In this document: positions 23,255 to 34,559 of the stretch, in pieces | Layout of the letters: every line of letters starts with the position of its first letter | Numbering within the stretch: position 1 is the first letter of the stretch | Origin: Rhyzopertha dominica | Lineage: Eukaryota; Arthropoda; Insecta; Coleoptera; Bostrichidae | Length of the DNA: 64,000 nucleotides | Assembly: GCA_025024175.1 (NCBI GenBank) | Contig: QCXZ01000041.1 | Coordinates: 5,451,786 to 5,515,785, forward strand | Reading direction: 5' to 3' | Position numbers and translations under genes: made by a program | The notes under the pieces: model-generated | What the model was told of the DNA's origin: nothing | The model's database searches: none | The model's input: the letters and a program-made list of their open reading frames with translations, nothing else

Positions 23255-24480
23255 TCTGATCTGGCTTTTTCTCCTATGCCATTTACAGACTCACCCTGTA
23301 AAATGCCCAACAGTAATCTCCCGTCCCACTGTCTCCGATAGAATTTTTCAAGAACTCTAATATCTTGGTTAAACGCTCACTGCTCTCCACTAACAGCACC
23401 TAAGTTATCGGGAAAGTATTCTCATTAAACATCGCAATTTTTTGAAACTATTCAGCATTTGCCAACAATAGCTTTACAGTCAGGATCTTTTTTGTTTCCT
23501 AAGAACTTACGTACAACTTCTTTAAAAGCAATCCAAGCTTGTTTTTCATTTAATTTTATATGTAATTCAAACTGGGGATCAAACATCATCATTCTTCTGA
23601 TGTAAGGCTCAACAAAGACACCTACTAACTTTGCTTCAGACAAAAATATTTGAAGCATTGGGCATTGCCCATCTTTAGGTAAGGCTTTCACAAATTGCTT
23701 CATAAGGCCTAATTTTATGTGCAACAGAGGTAGCAGAATCTTTTCTGGACCTACCAGATCTCATAGACAATTTTTAGACCCATCCCATGAAAATATAGTT
23801 AAGCCACTTTGTTGGCTAAGAACCATATACGGATTTTTTTAAATTTATTTTGTCTAAAACTACACTGAAGTTTTCATAACTTTCCTTCATATGTACAGAA
23901 TGGGCAACAAGTACCGCGTTGTGTAATAGAACAGCTTTCAGTAAATTGCTGGTCTCTCCTCCTGTACATATGAATTAAAGTTCCAGCTGCTAACAAGTTC
24001 TTTTCTTTGAGCCTGGAGGCACGCAGTTCAGCTTTCACCTTTGTTAAATCCAAATCCCTCATGAGATCATTTAGCTGTGGTTCTTCACTGTCTATGGATA
24101 TGGAAAATTAAAACTCATCTTCAAGTGGTTCGAATTTATTAGACACATCACTTGACGTACCCTTATTTGTTTTTTGAGTTGTAGCTAGTAACATTGGCAT
24201 TAAAGAAGTAGCAATTATTTGAATAGTTCCTTGACTCTCTCCGCACCATTGGAATAGCAAATCTAAAGGTCTTCTTCATCGTTTTAGACCATTTTCTAAG
24301 GTTTTCTACCCTATGAGAAGCCCTAGTCTTGTCCTGATCACTAAGATTAGTACCCAAATTTTTTTACGAACTAGATAATGGTTCTTTGGTATTTCTTAAT
24401 CACAAATTCTCCACATATATAACAAAAACTGCAGGAAAGTCGCGTCGCGACATAATTGAACACTCTGTTAAAATGCTAGG
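23255..24480 (-). pseudogene. Decayed member of an arthropod multi-copy gene family
   Basis: Reading down from 24480, pieces in changing frames are collinear with a protein family that I recall from many arthropod gene predictions but cannot name or assign a function. They are FCYICGEFVIKKYQRTI (N-terminal CxxC), LRKWSKTMKKTFRFAIPMV, ELRASRLKEKNLLAAGT, HSVHMKESYE-like sequence, HIKLGLMKQFVKALPKDG, AWIAFKEVVRKFLGNKKDP and finally FPDNLGAVSGEQ with NQDIRVLEKF. The high copy number of the family suggests a transposon-borne gene. Stops, frame shifts and internal loss make this copy non-functional. I found no convincing terminal inverted repeats around it. Confidence 0.7.
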
Positions 24481-24489
24481 TTAATAAAA

Positions 24490-25130
24490 ATGTATAATAT
24501 TTTTCAATAACGCCACCTTGCTTAAAACTGGTAGACTGTTTACCTATAGACACAAAATGTTAAGAGCAACGTTCTGGAAGGAACTAAAACTTATGTTGTT
24601 ATATATATACCAGGTTAAAATAGGAACGAATGTGAGTGATATGGCATTTTTAATGTTATTTTTGAGGTCAGAACACTTAAAACTGTAAGAATAAGACAAA
24701 GATGTCTGTGTAACCTGCGCACTACACTTTAGGAGAACAACAACCTTTTTCGCTTTCTTTTCGTAGCTGTTATCTCAAAAAAATAAATAATTACCAAACC
24801 AGAAAATATCGCCAATTTGAATGTTCGGCAGCGATGTCCACTAGATCACTTGATCTGTGTCCTAAAAGTTTCAATCATTTGTAACAGCTGGAAGTGCAGT
24901 GGTGACAGCGAATGAAATAGGCGACTTTCTTTCTCTTTTATGCCAACAAAATATACATTATCGCCCATTACAGTTTCTGCTTCGTATTTCTAATTAGCAA
25001 CGAAAGCATAGCGTTTGAAGGTATTTTGAGCGATTTTAAATTAGTTTTAAAGGGTTTACTTTTTAGTGAGTATATCGATATTCCTATCCTATTTCAAAGC
25101 CTGAATTCCCCAAAAAAATACTGTCGTGCT
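24490..25130. other. No recognisable gene
   Basis: AT-rich sequence between the decayed multi-copy gene and the LINE C 5' region. No repeat end or coding signature was seen. Confidence 0.5.
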
Positions 25131-25134
25131 GTTC

Positions 25135-25625
25135 CTATTAAAGGAAAAAGAAAGGAGATTAAAGTAGTAAGACGACTGCTGCTAAAACTGTGTCTTTGTG
25201 CTGTGAGGTCTATTTTTCACACAAGCTCAACCACCATTTCAAACCTCAAAGCGCGGTGCGATGTGGCTTCTATAAATCGTGTCTTATTGATGAACGTACT
25301 TACATTAATAATACACCTAATACGAATTATACACGAGAACAAGAGGTGCCAAACACCAACAAGTAGAAACAGAAGGCGAAACTAACAATCCAGGCGTTAC
25401 ATGTGGCGTTATAATGTTTAAGGTGTTTGCAGCTATGCACGCCGGTGATACGAACTGTGACGACAACAAGAGCTCGCTTAGACCATTTAGTAAGCGTATT
25501 GCGGGTTAAACAACCAATTAACGACGATTAATGGAAAACACCCAATTGTCGCGTCGCGACATCGAACTTTTGTTGGCACTGTTGAAGCAGTTTTTAATTT
25601 TCGAGTGTTTTGATCTAAATTTAAG
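25135..25625 (+). repeat. LINE C 5' untranslated region / dispersed repeat
   Basis: Directly precedes the PHD-finger ORF1 of LINE C. The segment GGAAAAAGAAAGGAGATTAA to AGCGTATTGCGG is shared with 56080-56350 (minus strand), and its second half is shared with 5530-5860. Position immediately before ORF1 supports a 5'-UTR. Such regions usually hold the internal promoter of LINEs, but no promoter element can be pinned down here. Confidence 0.6.
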
Positions 25626-26302
25626 ATGCCACCTTCTTGCGTCTTATGTAGCAAATCTGTTTCTGAAGCACTGCAAGCTACTTGTGATTTTTGCAAACTA
25701 CCGGTACACGTCACATGTACTGGTTCGTCTCGTAACGAAACAGAGTGCTTACGTGTAAGAAAGCGTTGGATACATTTTTACGGTCCTAAATGTGTCATAG
25801 TGGAAATGATGCAGAGCATAACGAACTGGAATGCAGGAACTTCGTAAGGAAATGAACAAACCAAAAAGCAGCAATAACACAAATGCACCTTCTGTGGATT
25901 CTTTAAAGGGACAGCCTATAGATAAGAAATGAACAAGAGGGAGAAAGAAAACGCTCGAAAAACCTTATCACCTTATCACCTCTACACCGGGGAGCGTTCT
26001 GACATTTATTTGAGAGTATGTATTCAAACAATAAAAGATAATAGCAAGACCAACATTCCTCCCATTTTAAAGTTCCGCCGTTTGGGAAAAATTAATATCA
26101 AAGAAAACCCCGACCATTAGTGTTGCAATTCAATAATGTTGTCGTCGTAAAACAGTACAGGCATAGATATGGAATATATTTAAACCGCAATTTGACCAAA
26201 TACCAGCAAAACATAGCTTACAATGTTCGAAAGGAATTTACCATCAGAAAGCAGAAAAAGAGTATCAGTGTAAAATATGTTAACGGTTTGCCCTGTGAAT
26301 AG
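25626..26302 (+). pseudogene. LINE C ORF1 with PHD-like zinc finger
   Basis: The start MPPSCVLCSKSVSEALQATC opens a Cys/His cluster (CxxC, CxxC, HxxC, then a Cys near residue 54) typical of the PHD-type finger found in ORF1 of some CR1/Jockey-type LINEs. A later frame has ERSDIYLRVCIQTIKDN and PPILKFRRLGKINIKENP. A third frame (26120-26302) has LTKYQQNIAYNVRKEF and KYVNGLP, the usual ORF1 C-terminal blocks. ORF1 proteins bind element RNA and act as nucleic-acid chaperones. Two or more frame shifts break this copy. The stop at 26302 is followed closely by ORF2. Confidence 0.75.
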
Positions 26303-26309
26303 TCTTGTG

Positions 26310-27110
26310 GGCGACATAATAGTGGTAACAGAACCGTGGTTGAATAGTGAAGTTTGTTCTTATAATTTTTTAACAGCAGTTAATGCGTATTCAGATCAGA
26401 TAATGGTTGTAGGGGTAGGGGTATTTTGATCGCCTTAAACTCAAGGTATTTTAGAATAGATCTTCTGGGAGTAAACGTGTACAGAGCAACTGTTAAGTTT
26501 AAAATTGTTGTTGTCTATATCTTGCTAGCAACAACTGTCTATATCTACGAAACAAATACCTTGCTTCGCTGGAGGAACAATAATTCTGTGTGAACTTAAT
26601 ATTCCTGAATACTACAAGTGTTGGACTCATAGTCATTCTCGTCTATGTTCATTTTTTGCTCATTCTTACATTACAATGGTTTGATTCGATATTATAACGT
26701 CCCAAAAGCCAATAATAATTATTTTGCTTTATCATTAGTACAAGTGATATTCACACTAACGTTTGCAGCAGTGATGGTCGTCTTGTGCCTGAGGATGCAT
26801 AATCTTCAACACCAGACAATGTTAATGACGGATTTCAATTATACAATTTTAGAATAGAGGATTTAAGTGGGCTGGTGTGAATTGGAAAGCTCTAATGGAC
26901 ATAAACGACTTAAATGACGCGTGTGAGCACATTTATGGTGTTGGTGTTTGATCATTTTGTGCCTAAAACTGCCTGGTTTACGCCTGATTTAATATCTTAC
27001 ATCACATTGAGGAGAAAGTATCTCAGCTTATACAACGTGATTTTGAAAGTGATGTCTTAAATAAACTGCAGCATTCGACAACACATGAAAACAATATATC
27101 GCTAGTATAA
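26310..27110 (+). pseudogene. LINE C ORF2, endonuclease and linker relic
   Basis: VVTEPWLNSEVCSYNFL marks the start of the endonuclease domain (the Glu of TEPW is a metal ligand). A frame change follows to LIALNSRYFRIDL and a hydrophobic strand VVVYILLA. Later pieces include GVNWKALMDINDLNDACEHI, matching the linker seen in LINE E (WSYLSDISDANLACDAFYD). The element is lost after about 27110, before the reverse transcriptase, so this is a 3'-deleted copy. That is unusual for LINEs, which normally lose the 5' end. Confidence 0.65.
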
Positions 27111-28985
27111 TTTATTTTCTTTAAGAAATAATGCAAAACAGCCTGCGAATACTTACTAAATTGTTTGAATTTTAAAACTCCGGCCGTTCAAGTGCACAGA
27201 AAAACTGATAGGGCTTTAAACTCCCTACAGAGATTTAATTTCGTCTTTATCCGCTGCGCAGATCGCTCGCTACAGTCGGTTGACATTTGTGCTTCATAAA
27301 GGCAATTTCGGCCGGAAGCTTTCGATTAATTTCGAGCTGAATGGTTTTTCAGACAATGACTTAATTCCCTTTGTGCATACGGAAATTGTTCGCGGAACTG
27401 TCCGAATCGTTTTTCTTTTACTTACGAAAGCGCTGCGCCCCGGCGATATCATTCACGGACAGGTTTAGAGAGAAACAAAAGAGTAGCCGAGCGATAATAA
27501 GTTTCGCAAGCAGAGGAACTTTTTGAAACTACATTTTTCCCTTTGGATTCCGAAATCTAGAGGGAAATATCTTGCGTCGTTTTCTTTGACACACCACTTG
27601 CAGTGGTTGTTAAAATGAGTGAAAAGTATCAGAACAAGATTTTGTGAGTAATCATGCTACGATATACGCAAAATTCCCTTCGGCTAGTAATATAAATAAA
27701 AATAAATATCGTCAAGGCGTGTATGGATTAAAATGATTTTAGAGTACACCCTTTTACAAAACAGTCAATGAGAATAGCTAATGTAATTTTAAACGAAGAA
27801 AGTAAAAAATAACTTAGGTTAAGAGACATTAATTGCAAATGTACATATTAATTTTTTGATAATCGGGACTGACCTCGCAACACCACAAAGACGTAAGATA
27901 AAGGACGAAAAACTGAATAAGCAGTGAATTTTGAACAAATATACGCAATTTGGTGACCGCGCAAGACAGTCCTTCGTGTGGTCAAAACATACATTGTTAA
28001 AAAGCAAAATACTCCTACTGGTCTGAATATAACCTCCAACGATGTTGTGTGCACAGTTTGGGGTGATATGTACTTTTTTAGGAGGAAGATGTAGACTTAA
28101 CCGCAAATACCCAACATTATGTCTCAACGATGCTTCCTTGCGGAAAAATAAATTTAAACACCAAAATGCATATGCTACGCTGTCTGCACCGCAACCAGAT
28201 GCAGATAGACATATTTCGCTATCATCAAAGCTCATCAGTACAGTGCAGACAGCATAGTTTGCCTATATACCAAAGGTTTGGTGTGATGTTAGTAGAAAAT
28301 TAGATGGTAATTTCTTCTGTCAGCATTACACTGACACAATGACAAAGCCACCTAGCTCCCATTATGGGAACTACTTCCTAAAGGAAGTGATCTGTAGTTC
28401 GACAAGTTGGCATGCACTTACATACATTAGCTTGACACCAGGCCTTCACGGACTTTTGCTGACGGGCAATGACCAACATACATTAAAACGCATGTCTATG
28501 CTATGCTGAGTGCACACAGGTCTGGCTAGAACCTATAACTTGCGATATATTATGCATCATGGTGTATAATCTACTATCCAAGAGAGAAATCCCGTGTGCC
28601 GCCTTTTTTTCGTAAAACACTTTGTCCTGTTCCACCGAAATACAGGGCTCAGATCCAGCCCATTATCGACAAATTACACCACGGTTGATTACTGATCGTT
28701 ATCACCGTGGACGGGGTCGTTACGCTATCTAGAAGGCCCTAACCGCGTCGTCACACCGAAGGGTGCTTAGCCCTCCTGCAGGAGATTATTAGATTCCCCT
28801 GTTTACCGTTTATCTAATTATCGCCAAGATTTCAGCGCCGGCCTAACGAGCTAATTGCGGATGGAGAAGTTAGGCCAAGATGGTAAACGTGAGATTTAAA
28901 ACAAACAGAAATAGGGCGAACGCGATAATTTTGTTAAAAAAACTTTACTGCATTTGGAGAATTTCCAAACAATTTTAGAGTTTGT
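27111..28985. other. Non-coding stretch with two GC-richer islands
   Basis: Islands at about 27230-27480 and 28590-28900 resemble the other host-like islands. An imperfect inverted repeat (GCTGTCTGCAC at about 28178 and GTGCAGACAGC at about 28240) encloses roughly 50 bp. The frames on both strands around 27819-28257 mirror each other, as expected from composition, and match nothing known. Confidence 0.45.
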
Positions 28986-29240
28986 CTACGTCAGGCCTCA
29001 TTCATTTGTCATTTTAGGTGCTGTCAAGAAGTTGAGGTGCAATAGTGTAGCCGGTCCAGAAGACTGTATATCATGCTTTTTAAGGCTACTGTATTATATT
29101 CATTAATTTTCAATTCAAATGATACTTGAGAAAAATGGCATAAAAATAGAGATCGATTCTATAAGATTTAGATGAAAATAAGTCTGGCATACTTACTAGT
29201 GCCGGTAAACGTACAGCAGCAGTAATTTTAGTTATTGCAT
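28986..29240 (+). pseudogene. LINE reverse transcriptase N-terminal relic
   Basis: The frame reads ILGAVKKLRCNSVAGPEDCI, the conserved block at the start of the RT domain (normally SAGPDGIP), followed by CFLRLLYYIH before a stop. Beyond about 29240 similarity is too weak to follow. Short, 5'- and 3'-truncated fragment of the Jockey/CR1 type. Confidence 0.55.
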
Positions 29241-29859
29241 ATTAAGATAAAAAGTTTATTTATTTTACCTCAATAGATTGTAAAATTTATGATTTCAAGC
29301 TATCAAAAATCTTCGAACTTAGATTCAAAATCAACATTGTATTAGTTCAGATATGCAAGCGTTACGCATATCTAGACGGATATATAGAAATAGTTAGAAT
29401 TACTAACAAGTTTAATAGAAATAATCTAAATAATGAGCTAGGTGATAGCAGTTTGTCTATATCTAGGGAGTAGATTTCTTTGAGCATTCATATTAGATTT
29501 TCTACCAGCTTGGCAGGATGTTTCTATAACCTTTTTTTATTTATTCATTAAAAATTGGTCAGCAATGAAAAGCGTTTTTAGAAAACATAATAAACATAAG
29601 GTGTAAATCTGTTCTTTGATATTACCCTTGCTGTGATCAGTGATTGTTAATTTTATTATTTAAATAAAAATTATCAATTAAGTTGAATTTTACACCTTAG
29701 CAAATTTACGATACAATAAGACATAAGAATTACATTAGTCTGATGCTCTGTCTTCGGTACGTGTACAAGGTATCTGAGATCCGTGTACTTACCTATAGCA
29801 AATAAGGTAGAAACATCTTAAAGGTGTAATAACAAGTTTTATTTTATGGAAATACCTGC

Positions 29860-30370
29860 CCTCCATAGTTACATTTGAGATCAATTACTACATCTAGTGG
29901 AGGCTGATAAGAATTAGTCGGTAGCATAACATCTGAAGAAAGCGTAACAAGTGTCATTTAATAGCACCAAGTCAAGGAGGAATTACTGCAATTAGGACTG
30001 TTTGAATAAAAAAAAATACAAATATTACTCAACAGTAGTACCATGCTGATCATTGAATGGGCGCTGTACTCAGAAATATTAAAATCAATGATAGTATATG
30101 TATTACGAGAGTATAAGCATTTAGACTAAGAGCTGGAGCTACGTAAACAACAATAAGGTGTACGTCAACACCTGCGATAGACAGTCTGCCACCAACAGTT
30201 TCTACTTGTGGAAGAGTGCGCTTTAGAGTAGTAAAATCCAGTTTCACAAACCGAAATTTACTATTTATAGCTGCCAGTATACCGTCACCATTTTTGTTGC
30301 AAACATCCAAAAATTTACGATCACACCTTATAATGCTAAACGAGTTCATTAACTGAGCGTCCAATCACAT
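29860..30370 (-). pseudogene. LINE endonuclease relic (minus strand)
   Basis: The frame from 30364 begins near a WLDAQ-like context and continues SIIRCDRKF, GDGILAAINSKFRFVKLDF and DVHLIVVYVAP. This is the order of strands in the LINE endonuclease domain, with the GGG(V/I)L turn and the VYxPP-like strand. A second piece near 29970-29890 reads LDLVLLNDTCY, like the (L)DLV motif before the terminal SDH. The element is truncated and frame-broken. Confidence 0.6.
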
Positions 30371-30379
30371 CGTATACAG

Positions 30380-31300
30380 GAGAAACAGCAGTTGTACCAC
30401 ACCCAACCAGAAAGGTCGTAGGTGGTTGTCATAGTTGCACCCCTAGATGGCACTGAGGGCCTTGGCCCTCACTTACATCTATACCGCACGCCGCGGTTAA
30501 GTCTGCTTTGGTCAGTGTACCCGGTATTCCTACCTGATAAGCCCAAACAAGGGCAAAACTAGTCGTGTCTAGAGCTGATTACTATTAATTTACAGATGTA
30601 GATAATGTTTGTTTAATATTTAAATATCAGAATATAATAACTTTAAAATTCAGCAAACTTCTTTTCGTTACATAGTACTTTCTAAAAAAGTTTCTTTTTT
30701 AAAGGAGATCATGCTTGCCGCAATGGTCCACGTATAAGATGTGTTGATCAATTTTGGGGCCAAGTTCTTTGACCCGAACAATACACAGCACTTTCCAATC
30801 AATCTTCCAGCTCGGTAATCGCAAAACTTCCGTGCCACAAACGAAAAAACACGAAAATCTAATCTGAACGAAATACGCCACAATTTGTCACGAATCGCTG
30901 TCGAAGTCGACTGTTGTCGTTCAGATTCAGGAAATTTGTAATTCATGAGCCGCTTGGTCGTGTCATTTCCGTTCGAGTTAGGCAGATTAACAGAAATGCG
31001 ACTTATTAGATTTTTTCGGTGTCGTGAAAAAATGTTAGAGATTAATGGGGGGTTTCAATATTTTAAGGTTTAGATTGAATTGGTTAAATAAATAGATACT
31101 TTTCGGAAACAGGACAATAGACTTGTTATATATCTATCTGAACAAGTTGTGGACATTAATAACATGCTATGAGAGTAGATATAATATGGGATACTTTATA
31201 AACGCCGTGTTTTGACAGGACCGTATGCGATTTCGTTTCATGAACCTAAAATGACCTCACTACGACCTATATACGTTTGATTTATTTCACTTTAAAAAAG
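30380..31300. other. No recognisable gene
   Basis: Frames on the minus strand at 30668-30946 (92 codons) match no family I know. They have no clear domain, and a second frame overlaps them. No repeats with other parts of the window were seen. Confidence 0.45.
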
Positions 31301-31308
31301 ACAAAATA

Positions 31309-32762
31309 CAGGGTGATCTATAAGCTCTATTCCAAACTTGAACCGATGAATAATGATGATATTCTGTGTAAAAAATGTTATGTTCATGTATGTTCTTTTT
31401 CTTTTAGTTTAGAAGTTATAAGCATTTTAATTATTTACTTTTATTTAATTTGCCTCAAACATTTTTACTCAAAATCTAAATATAAATAAAACACTGCTCA
31501 AAATAATCACCTTTCGCTAGAATACAAGCTTCTCATCTTCGAACTAAGGACAGTGTTATGCGATGTACAAAATTTGAATCGTTTCTTATTACATGGCTTG
31601 CATCTATTATTCTTTGTATTAATTTGTCGCGATTGATAATCTCCACCTGATAAACCAGTTGGTTCATTTGACCCCACAGATAAAAATCTAAGGGATTCAA
31701 ATCTGGCGAATGTGGCTGCTGAACCTCCATTACCAATCCAATGATATGGATAATTATTATTTAACCAGGTATATATTTCTCTGCCTCTATGTGGTGGTGC
31801 GTCGTCATGCTGATGTCACATATTAGCGATCACATTAAGTGGTACTTCTTCTATTAGATCATAAAGAGTATGCTCGAAAAGTTGTCTGCACAACTATCAA
31901 TTTAAGCGATCATTTATGATCTGTATAGACAGCAAGGTATTATTGAAAATGCCATCCCAAACATTTACACTAAAACCTCGCAGAAATCACCTGGGTCTAA
32001 TGGCATGGAGATTTTGCAAAGACTATACATGTTCATTATGGAAATTTGTTATGCCATCCCTAGTAAAGCATGATTCATCTGACCAAAGAACAAGTTAAAT
32101 AAAATTAGGGTTACGTGCATCTCTAATGCAAATTCTAATCGCTGTTGGCTATCTTAAGGATGTAGTGCTTGTACACTTTGACGATGATATGGATGTAAGA
32201 CCTCTTTATTTAAGGTTCACCACACAAAATTTTGTGACAACTGTAATTGATTTGCTAGCCGGCGCGTACTAAGTGAAGGGTACTCCAAAATAGCATCTAC
32301 GACATTTTGTACATTTATTTAATGGAGACGAACATGACCCGTTTCCCTAAGTCGACGAGATGATGCACTAGAAACTGACCTAGCAGGTTGGTGTCGATTT
32401 GGAAATCTACGTCCATATTCTTGTGCTGCATGTAATTCATAGTTGTAAATAATGTCTGCATATTCCGTAGTCGAAAATTAATACATAATTGCTAACTTAG
32501 AAAAACCTTTGTTATTTTGACAAATAAATATTGATTTGACAATTAAGTAATCATTCAAAGCCAACGTAGGTAAATTCCCAAATAAGTATTCAAAGGTAAC
32601 TGTAGAATTTCCAATTGCATAAAATTTTTAACATAGGTAATGTAAATGCTTATAACTTCTAAACTAAAAGAAAAAGGACATATGTTCATATAACATTTTT
32701 TACGTAGAATATCATCAATATTTATTTGTTCAAGTTTGGCATAGACCTTATAGATCACCCTC
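31309..32762 (-). mobile_element. Mariner-type element with long inverted repeats
   Basis: Starts CAGGGTGATCTATAAG after TA (31307-31308) and ends with the complement of GAGGGTGATCTATAAG before TA (32763-32764). The inverted similarity extends about 150 bp inward (AAAAAATGTTATNTNAACAT and CTTTTAGTTTAGAAGTTATA are shared), much longer than classic mariner ends. A transposase gene fills the interior on the minus strand. The element is about 1454 bp, complete in length but disabled. Confidence 0.85.
31533..32480 (-). pseudogene. Mariner-type transposase (frame-broken)
   Basis: Reading from about 32480 down: an N-terminal block AAQEYGRRFPNRHQPAR, then SLSTRRLANQLQLSQNFVW (helix-turn-helix) and HPYHRQSVQALHPKD. 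The first catalytic block is weak (GQMNHALLG, where an acidic residue is expected). Then come HDDAPPHRGREIYTWLNNN (second Asp) and, after a frame shift, SPDLNPLDFYLWG (third Asp). The final open frame is 31533-31736. With at least three stops and a frame shift plus loss of the first acid, it is inactive. Confidence 0.8.
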
Positions 32763-32764
32763 TA

Positions 32765-34200
32765 TACTACACAAAATAAACACAATATATATTTGCAATT
32801 ATTCATTACTTGTTTATTACGAGTACTAACAAAATGACTAAAGAAGAATCTAGCAAAAAGCGCCCGCCTTCCATATCCAAGCAGACACGACATCTTTGTC
32901 TGACAAACAAACAACATAGTAACAGAAATAACTGCTTTTTTCTGCATTGTCTAAATATTGAAATGTGTGGGTTTTGATTTTCAAGACAAACACTAGCCAT
33001 CACATTTCTCAGTTTGTCATGAGATTTGCGTTCGCATAACACGGTACTGGCCGTTCAAAAAACTGCTTTGTTTGCGGCACAATGTCGTTTATCGGCTCTG
33101 TAACGAATTAGTTACCACCATCTACCGTTACCTAACTCGTCAAAGCTAGCCGTTTCTCCAATTAAGTTTTTGGGTGTACACATGTACCCTCTAATTATTA
33201 CCTACATAACTGAACTGCTTTAATACTGTACCAATACCATCCATAACCAAGCTTTACGCTTGAAAATGCCACCGCAATAATTAATTGATTACTTTTTCTG
33301 TCATTAACCAGATGTAATATATTTTGGAGGGTCCTGTACTTAAGCGTCGGTCGTAACGTTCAACATGGCTAGGGCAATTTCAGCCGACCCTATACAACAC
33401 TTTTTGCCCGTTTGGGTTAGGCCCCGCGCAAAACCTGAATGTAGTTTCTAGACAAATTACATAAGCAAATCGTATCGCGGTGGCGTTGATTGCGTTTAAA
33501 CCCTTCAGATGAAAAACAAACCTTTTGGTTATAATAACGTAGCACTTATTTTCTGGAGCGCCAATCAGAATTCGATCAAGCGCAGCTCTGGAAACTCCGG
33601 TGCATTAAAAACACAGAGCGATAGATTTGAGTTGCTCGTTCGGATACAGTTCGCAGTTTGCGGATTATTAAATAAAAACACACGCAGTGGCAACATATTT
33701 CGTTTGCGTATATTGTTTTAAGTATGTCAAAATAATTGTTGTTAACTCTTTTCTATGCGTCTAATGGCTTTGTTAATACTATTGGGGGAAGTCAGCCAAT
33801 TACAATTTATACGAAAGTAAGAGCTCTCATACTGTATTGGTTGATTGGTACATATCCTAAAACTGTTTTAAGTACAAGAAGAACCCGCTAGATGTTCAGT
33901 ATCAGCGTGAGAATTGTTCATCCCATTGTTGCTAGTCTAAACCATAATAAAGTTGCTGCTCAGTAAACTTGATGATTGTTTATTGACGGGTAGAAAAATT
34001 TGCATCATATTCTAAAACTACAGCATTTGGTCGAATTTAAAATAGGTGTTTTATAAAGCAGTTAAAAATGTCTTCATTTCCTGTCTAAACGTGAAACCAG
34101 CATTTTTTGTATTTGCTAATGTCTAGAAAAAAGGAGCACCCTGTATACAGAGAGCCTGATTTGGTACAACTTTTATTTGAAATTTGTAATATTGAGTGAT
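32765..34200. other. No recognisable gene
   Basis: Overlapping minus-strand frames at 32762-33042 and the plus-strand frame 33509-33721 match nothing known. ACCCTGTA at about 34139-34146 resembles the outer end of a Tc1/mariner-type repeat, but no partner was found. Confidence 0.45.
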
Positions 34201-34559
34201 CCACAATGAGTCTCTGAGTGTATGCCTAGGGTATTTTTAAGAAGAGCAAAGCTTGTGCTTCTTTTACTTTTTTTAGTACTGTGTCTTTTTTGTTACCGTG
34301 CTTGTTTACTGTCCATTTTTTTGCTTTTGTTTGTTAATTATTCTTGTTTGAGCATCCACGGGTTTTGTCGTTTCTGTGCATATTTGATTAATGGTCACAT
34401 AGATACTACTATTCAATATTCTTTACAGCTTCGTAAGGTTCCATATTTCACATTTATAAATAAAAAATGGCAATATAATGCTTTTGAATATTACCGTCGT
34501 GTTGCTTACCTGAACCAGTTAAGTAATTTAACATTGTCTGCTTGTAGTTGTCTTCTTAA

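Noticed and set aside
25026..25385. 119-codon plus-strand frame as a gene
   Set aside because: It overlaps the LINE 5'-UTR repeat, shows no domain, and the other repeat copies do not keep the frame.
27819..28257. 138-codon minus-strand frame as a gene
   Set aside because: It is antisense to other open frames over the same sequence, has no recognised domain, and spans an inverted repeat.
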